From NCBI RefSeq assembly GCF_039649665.1, contig NZ_JBDJAW010000007.1:1-64000 (forward strand): DNA of 64,000 nt, written 5' to 3'. The notes below the pieces were generated by a model, which made no database searches, was not told the origin of the DNA, and saw only the letters and a list, made by a program, of their open reading frames with translations. Each line of letters begins with the position of its first letter. Position 1 is the first letter of the stretch. This DNA comes from Microbispora sp. ZYX-F-249 (lineage in GTDB: Bacteria; Actinomycetota; Actinomycetes; Streptosporangiales; Streptosporangiaceae). A program made the position numbers and the translations under genes. Shown one piece after another: positions 18,309 to 26,656 of the stretch.

Positions 18309-19169
18309 CTACTCCCAGGCCGGGCCGGGCTCGGGCGCGTCCTCGCGCAGCACCGTGCCCTCGATCAGCCCGTACGGCCGGTCGGCGGCGAAGAAGACCT
18401 CGCCGTCGTTGTCCAGGCCGAAGGGCGCGAGGTCCACCGGGAAGTGGTGCTTGTTCGGCAGCGACAGCCGCACCTCGCAGACCTCCGGGCACTCGGCCAG
18501 CACCCGGGTGCCCATCGCGTACAGCGTCTGCTGCAGCGACAGGCTGTAGGTGTCGGCGAAGGCCGCGAGCAGGGCGCCCCGCGCGTTCTCGTAGCTCTTG
18601 TCCCAGTCCTGTGGAGGCTCGTCGTGCCGCCACGCGGCCTCAACGGCGGTGGCGAGGACGCGGTCGCGGGTCTCCGGCAGCGTCGTGTACTCGTCCTTCG
18701 CGAAGCCCCAGAACTCCGAGTTGGTCGTGTTCAGCACGACGAGGTCGCGCAGCCCGGAGACCACCCACGACCGCGTCCCGTCGTGGTGGGCCACGCAGGT
18801 GCGGACCTCCCTGCCGGAGCGGACGAACGAGTGCCCGAACGCGCCGTTGCGCTCCCAGGCGTGCTCCTCGATCGCGACCCTCGCGTGGTGGATCGCGGGC
18901 CGGGCGTCCGTGAAGTGGCGCGCCAGCAGCAGCGCGAAGTCCTCGATCGCCCCGACGCCGTGCTTCTTGGCGAACGCGAAGACCGTGTTCTTCTGCGTGT
19001 CGGTGGGCAGGACGGCGGAGTTGTCCCCGCTCAGGTGGACCTCGGTCATGTCGCCCGACAGCGCCGTGCTGACGGTGAGGTCCTTGATCCGGTGGGCGTC
19101 GCCGTGCCGGGTCACCCGCACGACCCTCGTCTCGGCCTTGCCGTACCTGTTGGGCCCCAGAACGGCCAC
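18309..19169 (-). CDS. Urate oxidase (uricase)
   Basis: Uricase oxidises urate to 5-hydroxyisourate without a cofactor. The 286-residue protein has the conserved YGKAETRVV lysine region at residue 9, the LPTDTQKNTVF signature near 54 with the catalytic threonine, the HSFVRSGRE segment, the TTNSEFWGF block near 148, and the C-terminal PNKHHFPVDL motif. The GTG start lies one base after the hydroxyisourate hydrolase stop. Gene order (OHCU decarboxylase, hydrolase, uricase) puts the three steps to S-allantoin together. Confidence 0.95.
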   Translation of the reverse strand: MAVLGPNRYGKAETRVVRVTRHGDAHRIKDLTVSTALSGDMTEVHLSGDNSAVLPTDTQKNTVFAFAKKHGVGAIEDFALLLARHFTDARPAIHHARVAIEEHAWERNGAFGHSFVRSGREVRTCVAHHDGTRSWVVSGLRDLVVLNTTNSEFWGFAKDEYTTLPETRDRVLATAVEAAWRHDEPPQDWDKSYENARGALLAAFADTYSLSLQQTLYAMGTRVLAECPEVCEVRLSLPNKHHFPVDLAPFGLDNDGEVFFAADRPYGLIEGTVLREDAPEPGPAWE

Positions 19170-19170
19170 G

Positions 19171-19518
19171 CTAGCTCCCCCGGTAGGTCGAGTAGGCGAA
19201 CGGGCTCAGCAGCAGCGGCACGTGGTAGTGCTCGCCGGCCTCCCTGATGGCGAACACGACGCTCACCTCGGGGAAGAACGCCTCGTCCCCCAGGTAGGCG
19301 CCGGTGTCGAACACGAGCCGGTAGGTCCCCGGGCGGGGGTCCCCGGCCGGGTCCCACTCCCGGCCCAGCGGGGTCCACTCCCGGATGCGGCCGTCGCCGT
19401 CGGTGCGGCCCTCCGCCACCGGCACGAAGCCGTGCGCGGCGCGCCGCGACAGCCGTACGAACACGTCCTTGGCCGGCCGCCCGGCGGCGGTGTCGAGCAC
19501 GTGGGTCGAAAGGCTCAC
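19171..19518 (-). CDS. uraH: 5-hydroxyisourate hydrolase
   Basis: This transthyretin-like enzyme hydrolyses 5-hydroxyisourate to OHCU. It is 115 residues, the usual family size. It begins with STHVLDTAAGRPA, which contains the catalytic histidine, has an EVSVVFAI strand with a following HYHVPLLLSPF segment, and ends in the diagnostic YRGS. The GTG start overlaps the stop of the decarboxylase gene (GTGA). Confidence 0.94.
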   Translation of the reverse strand: MSLSTHVLDTAAGRPAKDVFVRLSRRAAHGFVPVAEGRTDGDGRIREWTPLGREWDPAGDPRPGTYRLVFDTGAYLGDEAFFPEVSVVFAIREAGEHYHVPLLLSPFAYSTYRGS

Positions 19519-19988
19519 CGGCCCTCCCAGAGCTTGGCCAGCCGCAGGTCGACGATCTTCGCCAGTTCCTCGCGGACGACCTTCCGTTCGGTCTCCTCGT
19601 CGTGGCCGAGCCGCTCGTGCAGCAGCGCCAGCATCTCGCCGGCGGTCCGTCCGGCCGCGCAGACCAGGTAGACGTGGCCGAAGCGGCTCTCGTAGGCGGC
19701 GTTGCCCTCGCGGAGCGCGCCGCGCACGTCCCGCCCGGCGTCCGCGGTCCCGGCCTGCTCGGCGCGCGACCACGCGGCCTCGCGGCCCGCGCCGTCGGGG
19801 CGCTCGCCGATGCGCGGATGCGCCGCCAGCGCCTCCAGCACGTCGTCCCAGTTCAGCGCCGCGACGGCCGACTCGCCCGCGCGGCGGAGCCCGTCGAGAT
19901 CCTCGTACGGCCCGCGCGCGGCGACCTCCTCCACCCAGGTGGCGCAGGAGCAGCAGGACCGCAGGTCCTCGCGGCTGAGTTCGCGCAT
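19515..19988 (-). CDS. uraD: OHCU decarboxylase
   Basis: The enzyme decarboxylates 2-oxo-4-hydroxy-4-carboxy-5-ureidoimidazoline to S-allantoin. The 157-residue protein has the catalytic AAHPRIGERP motif near residue 55, an S..EQAG block, the GHVYLVCAAGRTAGEML segment near 104 and the RLGHDEETERKVVREELAKIV-type C-terminal helix. It is first in the minus-strand purine cluster, so the cluster promoter should lie in the 123-bp gap shared with the divergent endonuclease gene. No clear operator is visible there. Confidence 0.93.
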   Translation of the reverse strand: MRELSREDLRSCCSCATWVEEVAARGPYEDLDGLRRAGESAVAALNWDDVLEALAAHPRIGERPDGAGREAAWSRAEQAGTADAGRDVRGALREGNAAYESRFGHVYLVCAAGRTAGEMLALLHERLGHDEETERKVVREELAKIVDLRLAKLWEGR

Positions 19989-20074
19989 GCCCGTCAGTCA
20001 ACCGCCGGGCCGCGACGGGATCCAGCGGCGTGAAGTCCGAACCGCGCGCCCTGCTCCGGGGGCCGCTTTGTACG

Positions 20075-20101
20075 TTGTGACAAAGGGGGCGGCACTAGCC
20101 T
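20075..20101 (+). promoter_or_regulatory. Promoter of the endonuclease IV gene
   Basis: TTGTGA (20075-20080) and TAGCCT (20096-20101) are reasonable -35 and -10 hexamers with a slightly short 15-base gap. A GGAGG ribosome site follows, ten bases before the ATG at 20112. Confidence 0.4.
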
Positions 20102-20111
20102 GGAGGTCATC

Positions 20112-20951
20112 ATGACTCCTTCCAATCTGATCGGCGGCCACGTCTTCGTCGCCGGCGGCCTGGCCAAGGGCGGGCTGAAGTACGCGGCGGACATCGGCGC
20201 CGAGATGGTCCAGGTCTTCGTCACCAACCCGCGCGGCTGGGCGCTCAGCGAGGGGAACCCCGCCGAGGACGCCAAGCTGCGCGAGTCGGGGGTCCCGGTC
20301 TTCCTGCACGCCGCGTATCTCGTGAACTGCGGGTCGCCGACCCCGGAGACCCTGGAGAACTCGATCGCGGTCATCCGCCACACCCTGCGCAGGGGCGTCG
20401 AGACCGGCGCGCTCGGCGTGGTCGTCCACACCGGCTCGGCCGTGAGCCAGTCGCGCGAGGCCGCGATGCGCCAGATCCACGAGCGCCTGCTGCCGGTGCT
20501 GGACGAGCTGCCCGACGACGGCCCCGACCTGCTGCTCGAACCGATGGCGGGCCAGGGCCAGATGCTGTGCGCGACCGTGCAGGACCTCGGGCCCTATCTG
20601 GAGGCGCTCGACCACCATCCCAAGGTCGGCGTGTGCCTCGACACCTGCCACGCCTTCGCCGCGGGGCACGACCTGGCCGCGCCGGGCGGGGTGAAGGAGA
20701 TGATGGACGCGCTGAACGAGGTGGCCCCGGGCCGGCTCAGGCTGGTCCACGCCAACGACTCGAAGGACCCCTGCGGTTCGAAGCGGGACCGGCACGAGAA
20801 CATCGGCGCGGGGCACATCGGCGCCCAGGCGTTCGGCGAGCTGATGCGCCATCCCACGGCGGCCGGGGTGCCGTTCTGCATCGAGACCCCGGGCAAGGCG
20901 GACAAGCACCGCGAGGACATCGAGCTGCTCAAGCAGCTGCGCGGCGACTGA
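20112..20951 (+). CDS. nfo: Deoxyribonuclease IV (endonuclease IV)
   Basis: This AP endonuclease cuts DNA 5' to abasic sites in base excision repair. The 279-residue TIM barrel shows the metal-binding motifs in order: the FLHAAYLVN segment near residue 73, LLEPMAGQG near 140, CLDTCHAFAAGHD near 176, the HANDSKDPCGSKRDRHENIG block near 213, and FCIETPG near 257. The ATG is set by an upstream GGAGG. It diverges from the purine cluster and is followed by two strong hairpins. Confidence 0.94.
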   Translation: MTPSNLIGGHVFVAGGLAKGGLKYAADIGAEMVQVFVTNPRGWALSEGNPAEDAKLRESGVPVFLHAAYLVNCGSPTPETLENSIAVIRHTLRRGVETGALGVVVHTGSAVSQSREAAMRQIHERLLPVLDELPDDGPDLLLEPMAGQGQMLCATVQDLGPYLEALDHHPKVGVCLDTCHAFAAGHDLAAPGGVKEMMDALNEVAPGRLRLVHANDSKDPCGSKRDRHENIGAGHIGAQAFGELMRHPTAAGVPFCIETPGKADKHREDIELLKQLRGD

Positions 20952-21049
20952 CCGGCGCCACCCCGGGCCCGCCGGTCACCGTGGGTCTTCCTGGCGTCTA
21001 CGGGTGTACAGGCGTGGCTGCCCTTCCGCGGCAGGCGGAATCGGGCGTT

Positions 21050-21139
21050 CGCGGCGATCCGGGCCCCCGTATGGCCGGATCGCCGCGCACCCCCCCGATA
21101 CGCGTCGGCGGGGCCCTTCCCCCCCGAGTAGGGCCCCGC
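21050..21139 (+). ncRNA. Candidate 6C-like RNA: two hairpins with C-rich loops
   Basis: Two perfect hairpins follow each other. The first has a 13-bp stem (21050-21062 with 21075-21087) and a 12-base loop containing CCCCC. The second has a 10-bp stem (21108-21117 with 21130-21139) and a 12-base loop containing a run of seven C; the linker also holds a C7 run. This resembles actinobacterial 6C RNA, which is defined by two stem-loops with C-rich loops. A pair of terminators for the endonuclease gene is the alternative. Confidence 0.42.
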
Positions 21140-21205
21140 TTGGTAACCAACCGGTGACAACCTGCTCACTTTGTGATTACCCCGCGTGTCTTGCGACGTG
21201 CGAAA

Positions 21206-21298
21206 GACTACGAGGTGTAGTCGGGCGGGGGGATGCCCGTTCGGACGAGCGGTCTCTAGTTAGCGCCATGCGGCCCGCTCCCGCACGACGAGCGGGCC
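21206..21298. other. Structured intergenic segment with a terminator-like hairpin
   Basis: Within a 520-base gap, after the C-rich hairpins, lie three further hairpins: GACTAC/GTAGTC (21206-21222), CGGGC/GCCCG (21222-21239) with a loop of six G on this strand and six C on the other, and a 9-bp stem GGCCCGCTC/GAGCGGGCC (21272-21298) that looks like a terminator. No open reading frame fits. The rest, to 21471, holds only a short run of CGCGGTGC repeats near 21353-21376. Confidence 0.4.
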
Positions 21299-21471
21299 TC
21301 CGGGGGCGACGAGCGGTAGGTCGGGGCGTGTGAAGACGCCCCCCGGGCCCGCCGCGGTGCCGCGGTGCCGCGGTGCCGCCGAATGAGCGTCCCGGCTGCG
21401 TATCCACGCCTTTCACTCCTCGGCGAGGTCGCCCATCGGCACGGAAATCGGTCCTGTCCTACGTTGGGACG

Positions 21472-21996
21472 TCACTTCGCATTGCGCCAGTAGGTGAGCG
21501 TGCGACTCGTGCTCTTGACTACTTGGGGGACGGACTCGTTTTGCGGCCAGATCTGCAGCAGATAACGATCGATGATCGCATCATTCGAGCAGTCCGATTC
21601 TGTGGCCCGGTCCATGTGGACGGCGTGATACCGCAACCGGTACCAGCCCGGGCCCGACGACAAGTCGGGTAGCTTGTGAAATCCCTCGCCTCCCCACTCG
21701 ATAAGGAAGATCCGTCCTGTTTGGGTGTGGAAGCTGATTTCCACGATGTCCTCGTACTCGTTGACGTCCGGCTCCGGATCGCGGTCCGACACGGTCACCG
21801 AGAAGCCGACCGTCCCCGTGTGCAGGCCCGTGACCAGGAGACCTTTACCGTCCTTCACCCGAAGGATGCCCACAGGGTGCTCGGGATGGTCATCGAGGAA
21901 GGCTTCAGGAGCCCCCATGTCGTCGGCGAGGTCGTCGAGGTAGATCTGACGGTAGCTGACATGGACATCGAACGACACGGTCCGATTGGTAGTCAT
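21472..21996 (-). CDS. Orphan protein of unknown function
   Basis: I do not recognise this 174-residue protein. It begins MTTNRTVSFDVHVSYRQ at the ATG 21996, which has no ribosome binding site. It is rich in acidic and aromatic residues and looks like an all-beta cytosolic protein, with segments such as RIFLIEWGGEGFHKL and GPGWYRLRYHAVHMD. Its codon use is less GC-biased than its neighbours, with several AT-ending codons. That suggests recent acquisition or a weakly expressed accessory gene. No toxin, phage or transposon gene is adjacent. Confidence 0.6.
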   Translation of the reverse strand: MTTNRTVSFDVHVSYRQIYLDDLADDMGAPEAFLDDHPEHPVGILRVKDGKGLLVTGLHTGTVGFSVTVSDRDPEPDVNEYEDIVEISFHTQTGRIFLIEWGGEGFHKLPDLSSGPGWYRLRYHAVHMDRATESDCSNDAIIDRYLLQIWPQNESVPQVVKSTSRTLTYWRNAK

Positions 21997-22439
21997 GGTC
22001 AGGGACTCTACGGCTATGGATGGAAATTTCCGTCGACTGAAGGACCCGCGTCGCACCACGGAGAGCCGGCCCGGAGCGCGGCGCCGGTGCTGCCGTCGCG
22101 CGTCCCCGGGCTGTTCGCCGAACCTGGGCCTGCGAACTCGCCTGACACGATGGACCGAGCGCGGGAGCCGAGCGGTGCCACCGGGTCCATGGAGAATCGG
22201 GACTGGGGGAAAGCGGTCATCGCGGTGGGCTGGCGATGTTACGGATAAATACTCCAGCCGCGCTTTGTAATCACGTTTCGAGTCCGAGACGTGAGACGGC
22301 CACCGCTGTGATCATCGGGACCACGCTGGGTCGGGACCTCCATCCGTCGTCCAGGTCTACATCCGAGCAGTTGGCATGTGGCCGAGGTGGTGGAGGCGCC
22401 CCCGCGAAGGCGCAGCGGCGGCCACGTGATCACGGGGGC
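21997..22439. other. Gene-poor stretch with lower GC
   Basis: About 440 bases separate the orphan gene from the LytTR regulator. Frames here are short and lack ribosome sites or family resemblance. The part around 22240-22290 is locally AT-richer (ATAAATACTCC, TTTGTAATCACG). I see no RNA gene or clear operator in it. Confidence 0.4.
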
Positions 22440-23168
22440 TCAGGGGCGGAACTGACGGACGAGCTGCTCGCGCACCTGGCGGGTGTGCCGCCTGCTCACC
22501 GGCAGCGTCTCGCTCCCCACCTGCAGGACCACCCGGCCGGCGTCGAAGCGCAGCTCGCTCACGTGCCGGGCGTTGACCAGGGTGCTGCGGTGGGCCCGGA
22601 CGAAGCCCGCGCCCGCCCAGCGGCGTTCCAGCGCCGCGAGGGACATCCGTACGAGGTAGGCGGCGTCGGCCGTGTGCAGGCGGACGTAGTCGCCGTGGGC
22701 CTCGGCGTAGCACACGTCCTGCCGCGCCACGAACTTCGTGCGGCCCCCGAGCTCGACCGGGATCGTCTCCAGGTCCTCCTCGGCGCCGGGCGGCGCCACC
22801 GCGGCCGAGAGCCGGCGTACGGCCTCGGCCAGGCGTTCGGGCCGCACGGGCTTGAGCAGGTAGTCGACGGCCTCCAGCTCGAAGGCCTGGACGGCGCAGT
22901 CGTGGGCGCTGACGAAGACCAGACGGGGCGGCGTGGGGAACCCGCCGATGAGCCGGGCCAGGTCCAGGCCGTCGAGTCCGGGCATGCGCACGTCGAGGAA
23001 GACGCCGTCCAGGCGCTCCCCGTCGGCGATCATCTGGACCATGTCGTGCAGGGCGGCCCCGCCGTCGGTCGCCGTCCTCACGTGCTCCACCCGGGCGTCC
23101 TGACGGAGCAGGAAGGCGAGCTCGGACAGGGCGGGGACCTCGTCGTCCACCGCGAGGACACGCAGCAT
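22440..23168 (-). CDS. LytTR-family response regulator
   Basis: The 242-residue regulator has a receiver domain at residues 1-120: acidic pocket VDDE near 8, phospho-acceptor Asp in FLDVRMPG near 59, the conserved S in VSAHD, and KPVRPE near 107. A LytTR DNA-binding domain (about 140-240) follows, with the KFVARQDVCYAEAHGDYVRLH and FVRAHRSTLVN blocks. LytTR regulators bind direct repeats rather than palindromes. Its likely partner is the LytS-type kinase at 24780-25931 on the same strand, from which it is separated by another kinase gene. Confidence 0.92.
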   Translation of the reverse strand: MLRVLAVDDEVPALSELAFLLRQDARVEHVRTATDGGAALHDMVQMIADGERLDGVFLDVRMPGLDGLDLARLIGGFPTPPRLVFVSAHDCAVQAFELEAVDYLLKPVRPERLAEAVRRLSAAVAPPGAEEDLETIPVELGGRTKFVARQDVCYAEAHGDYVRLHTADAAYLVRMSLAALERRWAGAGFVRAHRSTLVNARHVSELRFDAGRVVLQVGSETLPVSRRHTRQVREQLVRQFRP

Positions 23169-23371
23169 GGCCTACACCGTGCCGCGTGTCCCGCCCTCCG
23201 CGCAAGGGGTGACCGAACGGTAGGTGACATTCCTGATACTCTCCGCTGCCATCCTCTCGGGTGCCGGACCAAGAGTAGGTAGAGCTATTCGCCGTTTTGC
23301 CCCCTATATGGACTTTTGTCCGCCAGGACTGTCTACCGTGAGAAGGAGACCAGGCCGATCGAGGAACTTGG

Positions 23372-24739
23372 ATGAGCATCAGGCCGGGCACGTTCCTTCC
23401 CCTCTCCACCTCCATCCGGGCACGGGTGACGCTGACCGTGGCAGCGGTGTCCGTGCTCGTCGCCGCGGTGATCGGCGTCGGCCTGTGCCTGCTGATCCGC
23501 CACCGGATCGAAGCCGAGATCTACAGGGAGACCCGCCGGGTCGCGACCGAGTGGATCGGCCTGATGGAACGCGGGCAGGTTCCGCCGCCGACGCCGACGG
23601 CACGGGTGCCGCTCGTCCAGCTCGTCGACTCGCGGGGCCGGGTGACGGCGGCCGGGCCCATGGCCGGCGACCGGCCGCTGAGCACGGTCCGGCCGACGGA
23701 GGAGAACCGCTTTCGCGACGTGACCGAGTGCCCCGAGAGCGAGCGCTGCGTCCTGCTCACCGCCGCCCGGGTCCCGTCGCTGCAGTCCTGGGAGCTCTGG
23801 CAGGGTGAGCCCCACTTCGTCTATGCCGGCACGGACCAGCCGCCCGCCCTGCGCGGGCGGCGCCTGGAGTTCCTCATCGGCGCCGGCGGGGTGCTGCTCG
23901 CGGCCCTGTGGACGTGGACGACCTGGCGGGCGGCGGGCCGCATCCTGCGCCCCATAAACGCGATCCGGCAGCGGATGTCGGAGATCAACGCCAACGACCT
24001 GTCCCTGCGGGTGCCGCAGCCGTCCGGCCGGGACGAGATCGCACAGCTGGCCCGTGCCGCCAACCAGACGCTCGGCCGGCTGGAGTCGGCGGTCACACGG
24101 CAGCGGGAGTTCGCCGCCATCGTGTCCCACGAGCTCAAGTCTCCGCTCACCGGCCTGCGCACGGGGCTGGAGGAGGCGCTTGTCTACCCGGAGACGGACG
24201 CACGGCAGGCGATCGCCAGGTCGCTGCCGGCCGCCGACCGCATGCAGCAGATCATCGACGAGCTGCTCGCCTTCGCCCGGCTCCGCAACACGCCGTGCTC
24301 GTCCGAGCAGGTCGACCTCGGGGCGCTCGTACGCGACGAGGCGGCGGCGCGTACGACGGGCGTGCCGGTGTACGCCACGGCCGAACCCGGCGTGCGGGTC
24401 TTCGGCAACCGCGTGCAGCTGGCCAGCGTCGTGACGAACCTGCTGGTGAACGCGCAGCGCCATGCCGTCGGCCGGGTGAACGTCACCGCCGGGTGCGACG
24501 GTGCGCAGGCGCTGGTGGTGGTTCTGGACGACGGCGACGGCGTGGCCGAGGAGGACAGGGAACGCATCTTCGAGCCCTTCCTGCGGCTGGAGGCGGGACG
24601 CCGCCTGGATCCCGGCGGCAGCGGTCTCGGCCTGGCCCTGTGCCGGGCGATCGCGGCGGCGCACGACGGCAGCCTGTGCGTCGAGGACTCCCCGCGCGGC
24701 GCCCGCTTCGTCCTCCGGCTCCCTCTTTCGAGCGGCTGA
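23372..24739 (+). CDS. Orphan membrane sensor histidine kinase
   Basis: The 455-residue kinase has a first membrane segment at about residues 20-45, an extracytoplasmic region to about 170 containing two cysteines (ECPESERC), a second membrane segment, a HAMP domain (RILRPINAIRQRMSEI), a HisKA dimerisation domain with the phospho-acceptor in IVSHELKSPL near 254, and an ATPase domain with the N box NLLVNAQRHA, DDGDGV and GGSGLGLALC. This class normally pairs with OmpR-type regulators, but none is adjacent. The gene sits on the opposite strand between the two genes of a LytS/LytTR pair. Confidence 0.9.
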   Translation: MSIRPGTFLPLSTSIRARVTLTVAAVSVLVAAVIGVGLCLLIRHRIEAEIYRETRRVATEWIGLMERGQVPPPTPTARVPLVQLVDSRGRVTAAGPMAGDRPLSTVRPTEENRFRDVTECPESERCVLLTAARVPSLQSWELWQGEPHFVYAGTDQPPALRGRRLEFLIGAGGVLLAALWTWTTWRAAGRILRPINAIRQRMSEINANDLSLRVPQPSGRDEIAQLARAANQTLGRLESAVTRQREFAAIVSHELKSPLTGLRTGLEEALVYPETDARQAIARSLPAADRMQQIIDELLAFARLRNTPCSSEQVDLGALVRDEAAARTTGVPVYATAEPGVRVFGNRVQLASVVTNLLVNAQRHAVGRVNVTAGCDGAQALVVVLDDGDGVAEEDRERIFEPFLRLEAGRRLDPGGSGLGLALCRAIAAAHDGSLCVEDSPRGARFVLRLPLSSG

Positions 24740-24779
24740 TCGCCGGCCCGGGCAGGCCGGTACGGCGACGCCGGCGGGC

Positions 24780-25931
24780 TCAGGAGCGGGCCGGGACGGC
24801 CCGGGGACGGGTCTTGGGGATGCGCAGCCGGATGCGGGTTCCCTTGCCGGGCGCCGTCTCGACCATGAGCCCGTAGTCCTGGCCGTAGAGGTGGCGCATG
24901 CGCAGGTCGACGTTGCTCAGCCCGATGCCGGTGCTCTCCTCCGCGAGCGCGGCCCGCAGATGCTCGGGGTCCATGCCGACGCCGTCGTCCTCGACCCAGA
25001 TGTGCGCCTCCGGCCCCGCGTCCCTGATCACGACCCGGACCTCGCCCGGCATGCCGTGCTTGATGGCGTTCTCCACCAGGGGCTGCAGGCACAGGAACGG
25101 CACGTCGACCTTCAGCACCTCCGGCGCGACCTGCACGGTGAAGCGCAGCCGGTCGCCGAATCTCGCCTGCTCCAGCAGCAGGTAGCGGTCCACGCAGCCC
25201 AGTTCGTCGGCGAGCGAGGTGAAATCGGCCGCCCGGCGCAGCGCGTACCGGATGAAGTCGGCGAAGTCGAGCAGCAGCTCGCGGGCGCGTTCGGGCTCGG
25301 TCCGGACGAACGACGCGATCGTGGTCAGCGAGTTGTACACGAAGTGGGGCGAGATCTGCGCCCGCAGGGCCCGCGCCTCCGCCTCCAGCGTGCGCCTCCG
25401 GGAGGCGTCGAGCTCGGCGAGTTCGAGCTGGCCGGACATCCAGCGGCCCACCTCGGCCGCCGTGCGCAGCAGGGCGGCGCCGGCCTGCGCGTCGTACGCC
25501 GCGAGCGCGCCGACCACCCGGTCCTCCACGGTCAGGGGGACCACCACGCCGTGCCGATCGTCCCCCCGGTCGGGGACGACGCGCGGCCTGCCGGTCGCCA
25601 TGGCCGCGCGCACCTCGGCGAGCACCGTCTCGTCGTCCGGCACCCCCGTGCCGTCCCTGGCCAGGACCCGATCGCCGGTGGCGACGGCGAGACCGGCGGC
25701 GCCGAGCAGCGCCCGCAGGTGCCGTACGGAGCGGCGGGCGGCGCCCCGGGTGAGCCCGGCGCGCAGCGAGCCCGCGGCCAGCCCGGCCACGCGCAGGGCG
25801 AGGAAGGTCGCCTCGCCCGGCGGCTCACCGGGGGACGGCCCGCGACGGGCGAGAGCGCGGCCCAGCGCGCCGCCGCAGACCCCGCAGAGCGCGCACAGCG
25901 TGACCCAGACGGCTGAAGACACGCCGGACAC
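24780..25931 (-). CDS. LytS-type sensor histidine kinase
   Basis: The 383-residue protein starts with a short membrane segment, followed by a GAF-like region (about 60-170) and a His_kinase domain with the phospho-acceptor motif LRAQISPHFVYNSL near residue 198. An HATPase domain follows, with PLVENAIKHG and VEDDGVGMD and the GIGLSNVDLRMRHLYG block. This non-canonical class pairs with LytTR regulators. The LytTR gene lies 1.6 kb downstream on the same strand, beyond an intervening kinase gene on the other strand. Confidence 0.9.
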   Translation of the reverse strand: MSGVSSAVWVTLCALCGVCGGALGRALARRGPSPGEPPGEATFLALRVAGLAAGSLRAGLTRGAARRSVRHLRALLGAAGLAVATGDRVLARDGTGVPDDETVLAEVRAAMATGRPRVVPDRGDDRHGVVVPLTVEDRVVGALAAYDAQAGAALLRTAAEVGRWMSGQLELAELDASRRRTLEAEARALRAQISPHFVYNSLTTIASFVRTEPERARELLLDFADFIRYALRRAADFTSLADELGCVDRYLLLEQARFGDRLRFTVQVAPEVLKVDVPFLCLQPLVENAIKHGMPGEVRVVIRDAGPEAHIWVEDDGVGMDPEHLRAALAEESTGIGLSNVDLRMRHLYGQDYGLMVETAPGKGTRIRLRIPKTRPRAVPARS

Positions 25932-25949
25932 CGTAGCCGCTCGGCGGCC

Positions 25950-26570
25950 TCACGGCGGGCCGTCGCCCGGGTCCTCCTGGTATGAGTAGCGCTGCTCTTT
26001 CCAGGGGTCGGCCACGTTGTGGTAGCCGCGATCCTCCCAGAACCCGCGCCGGTCCTCGGTCAGGTACTCGACCGCGCGCACCCACTTCACGCTCTTCCAG
26101 GCGTACAGGTGGGGCACCACGATCCGCACCGGGTAGCCCCGCTCGGGGGACAGCCGGTTCTCGTCGAGGTGCGTGGCGAACAGCGTGGTCGGGCGGTCGA
26201 AGTCGGACAGGCGCAGGTTGGCGCTGTAGCCGTACTCGGCCCAGACCATGACGTGGCGCACGCCGGGCGCCGGGGGGACGCGTTCGAGCAAGGCCGACGT
26301 GGGAACGCCGCTCCACTCGTTGCCCATGATGGAGAACTTGGTGACGCAGTGGAAGTCCGCCACGACCGTCGCCGTGGGCAGGGAGGAGAACTCCTCCCAG
26401 GAGAAATCGTGGACCCGGCCCGAGGCCGTGGCGCCGAACACCTGGAAACGCCACGTCTCCCGGCGGAACCCCGGGACCCTGCCGTAGTGGACGACGGGCT
26501 GCCCGCGTGGGACGTACTGGCCCGGTGGCAGTCGCGTCTCCTCCTCAGGTTTCTCCGGCACGCAGGCCAT
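25950..26570 (-). CDS. Sulfite oxidase-like molybdopterin protein
   Basis: The 206-residue cytosolic protein has the oxidoreductase molybdopterin-binding fold of the sulfite oxidase / YedY superfamily. The molybdenum-ligating cysteine is in DFHCVTKFS near residue 75, followed by the HVMVWAEYGYSANL region and the GYPVRIVVPHLYAWKSVKW block near 145, which binds the cofactor. It lacks a dimerisation domain, a heme domain and a Tat signal, so it is a minimal stand-alone member. Its substrate is unknown. It converges on nothing and sits 18 bases before the LytS-type kinase gene. Confidence 0.88.
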   Translation of the reverse strand: MACVPEKPEEETRLPPGQYVPRGQPVVHYGRVPGFRRETWRFQVFGATASGRVHDFSWEEFSSLPTATVVADFHCVTKFSIMGNEWSGVPTSALLERVPPAPGVRHVMVWAEYGYSANLRLSDFDRPTTLFATHLDENRLSPERGYPVRIVVPHLYAWKSVKWVRAVEYLTEDRRGFWEDRGYHNVADPWKEQRYSYQEDPGDGPP

Positions 26571-26617
26571 CCTGCCATCCGCCGCGAGGGCGACCGCACC
26601 GGCCCCCTGACGCGCAG

Positions 26618-26649
26618 TTCGACACGATCAAGGAATCGTGCGCTATATT
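26618..26649 (+). promoter_or_regulatory. Promoter of the aromatic leader
   Basis: TTCGAC (26618-26623) and TATATT (26644-26649) are candidate -35 and -10 hexamers; taking GCTATA as the -10 gives an 18-base gap. Either way transcription should begin within a few bases of the ATG at 26657, so the leader peptide is probably translated from a leaderless mRNA. Confidence 0.55.
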
Positions 26650-26656
26650 GCCGCAC

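Noticed and set aside
21140..21180. Crp-like site around GGTGACAACCTGCTCACT
   Set aside because: The half sites are eight bases apart rather than six, so it does not fit the Crp consensus.
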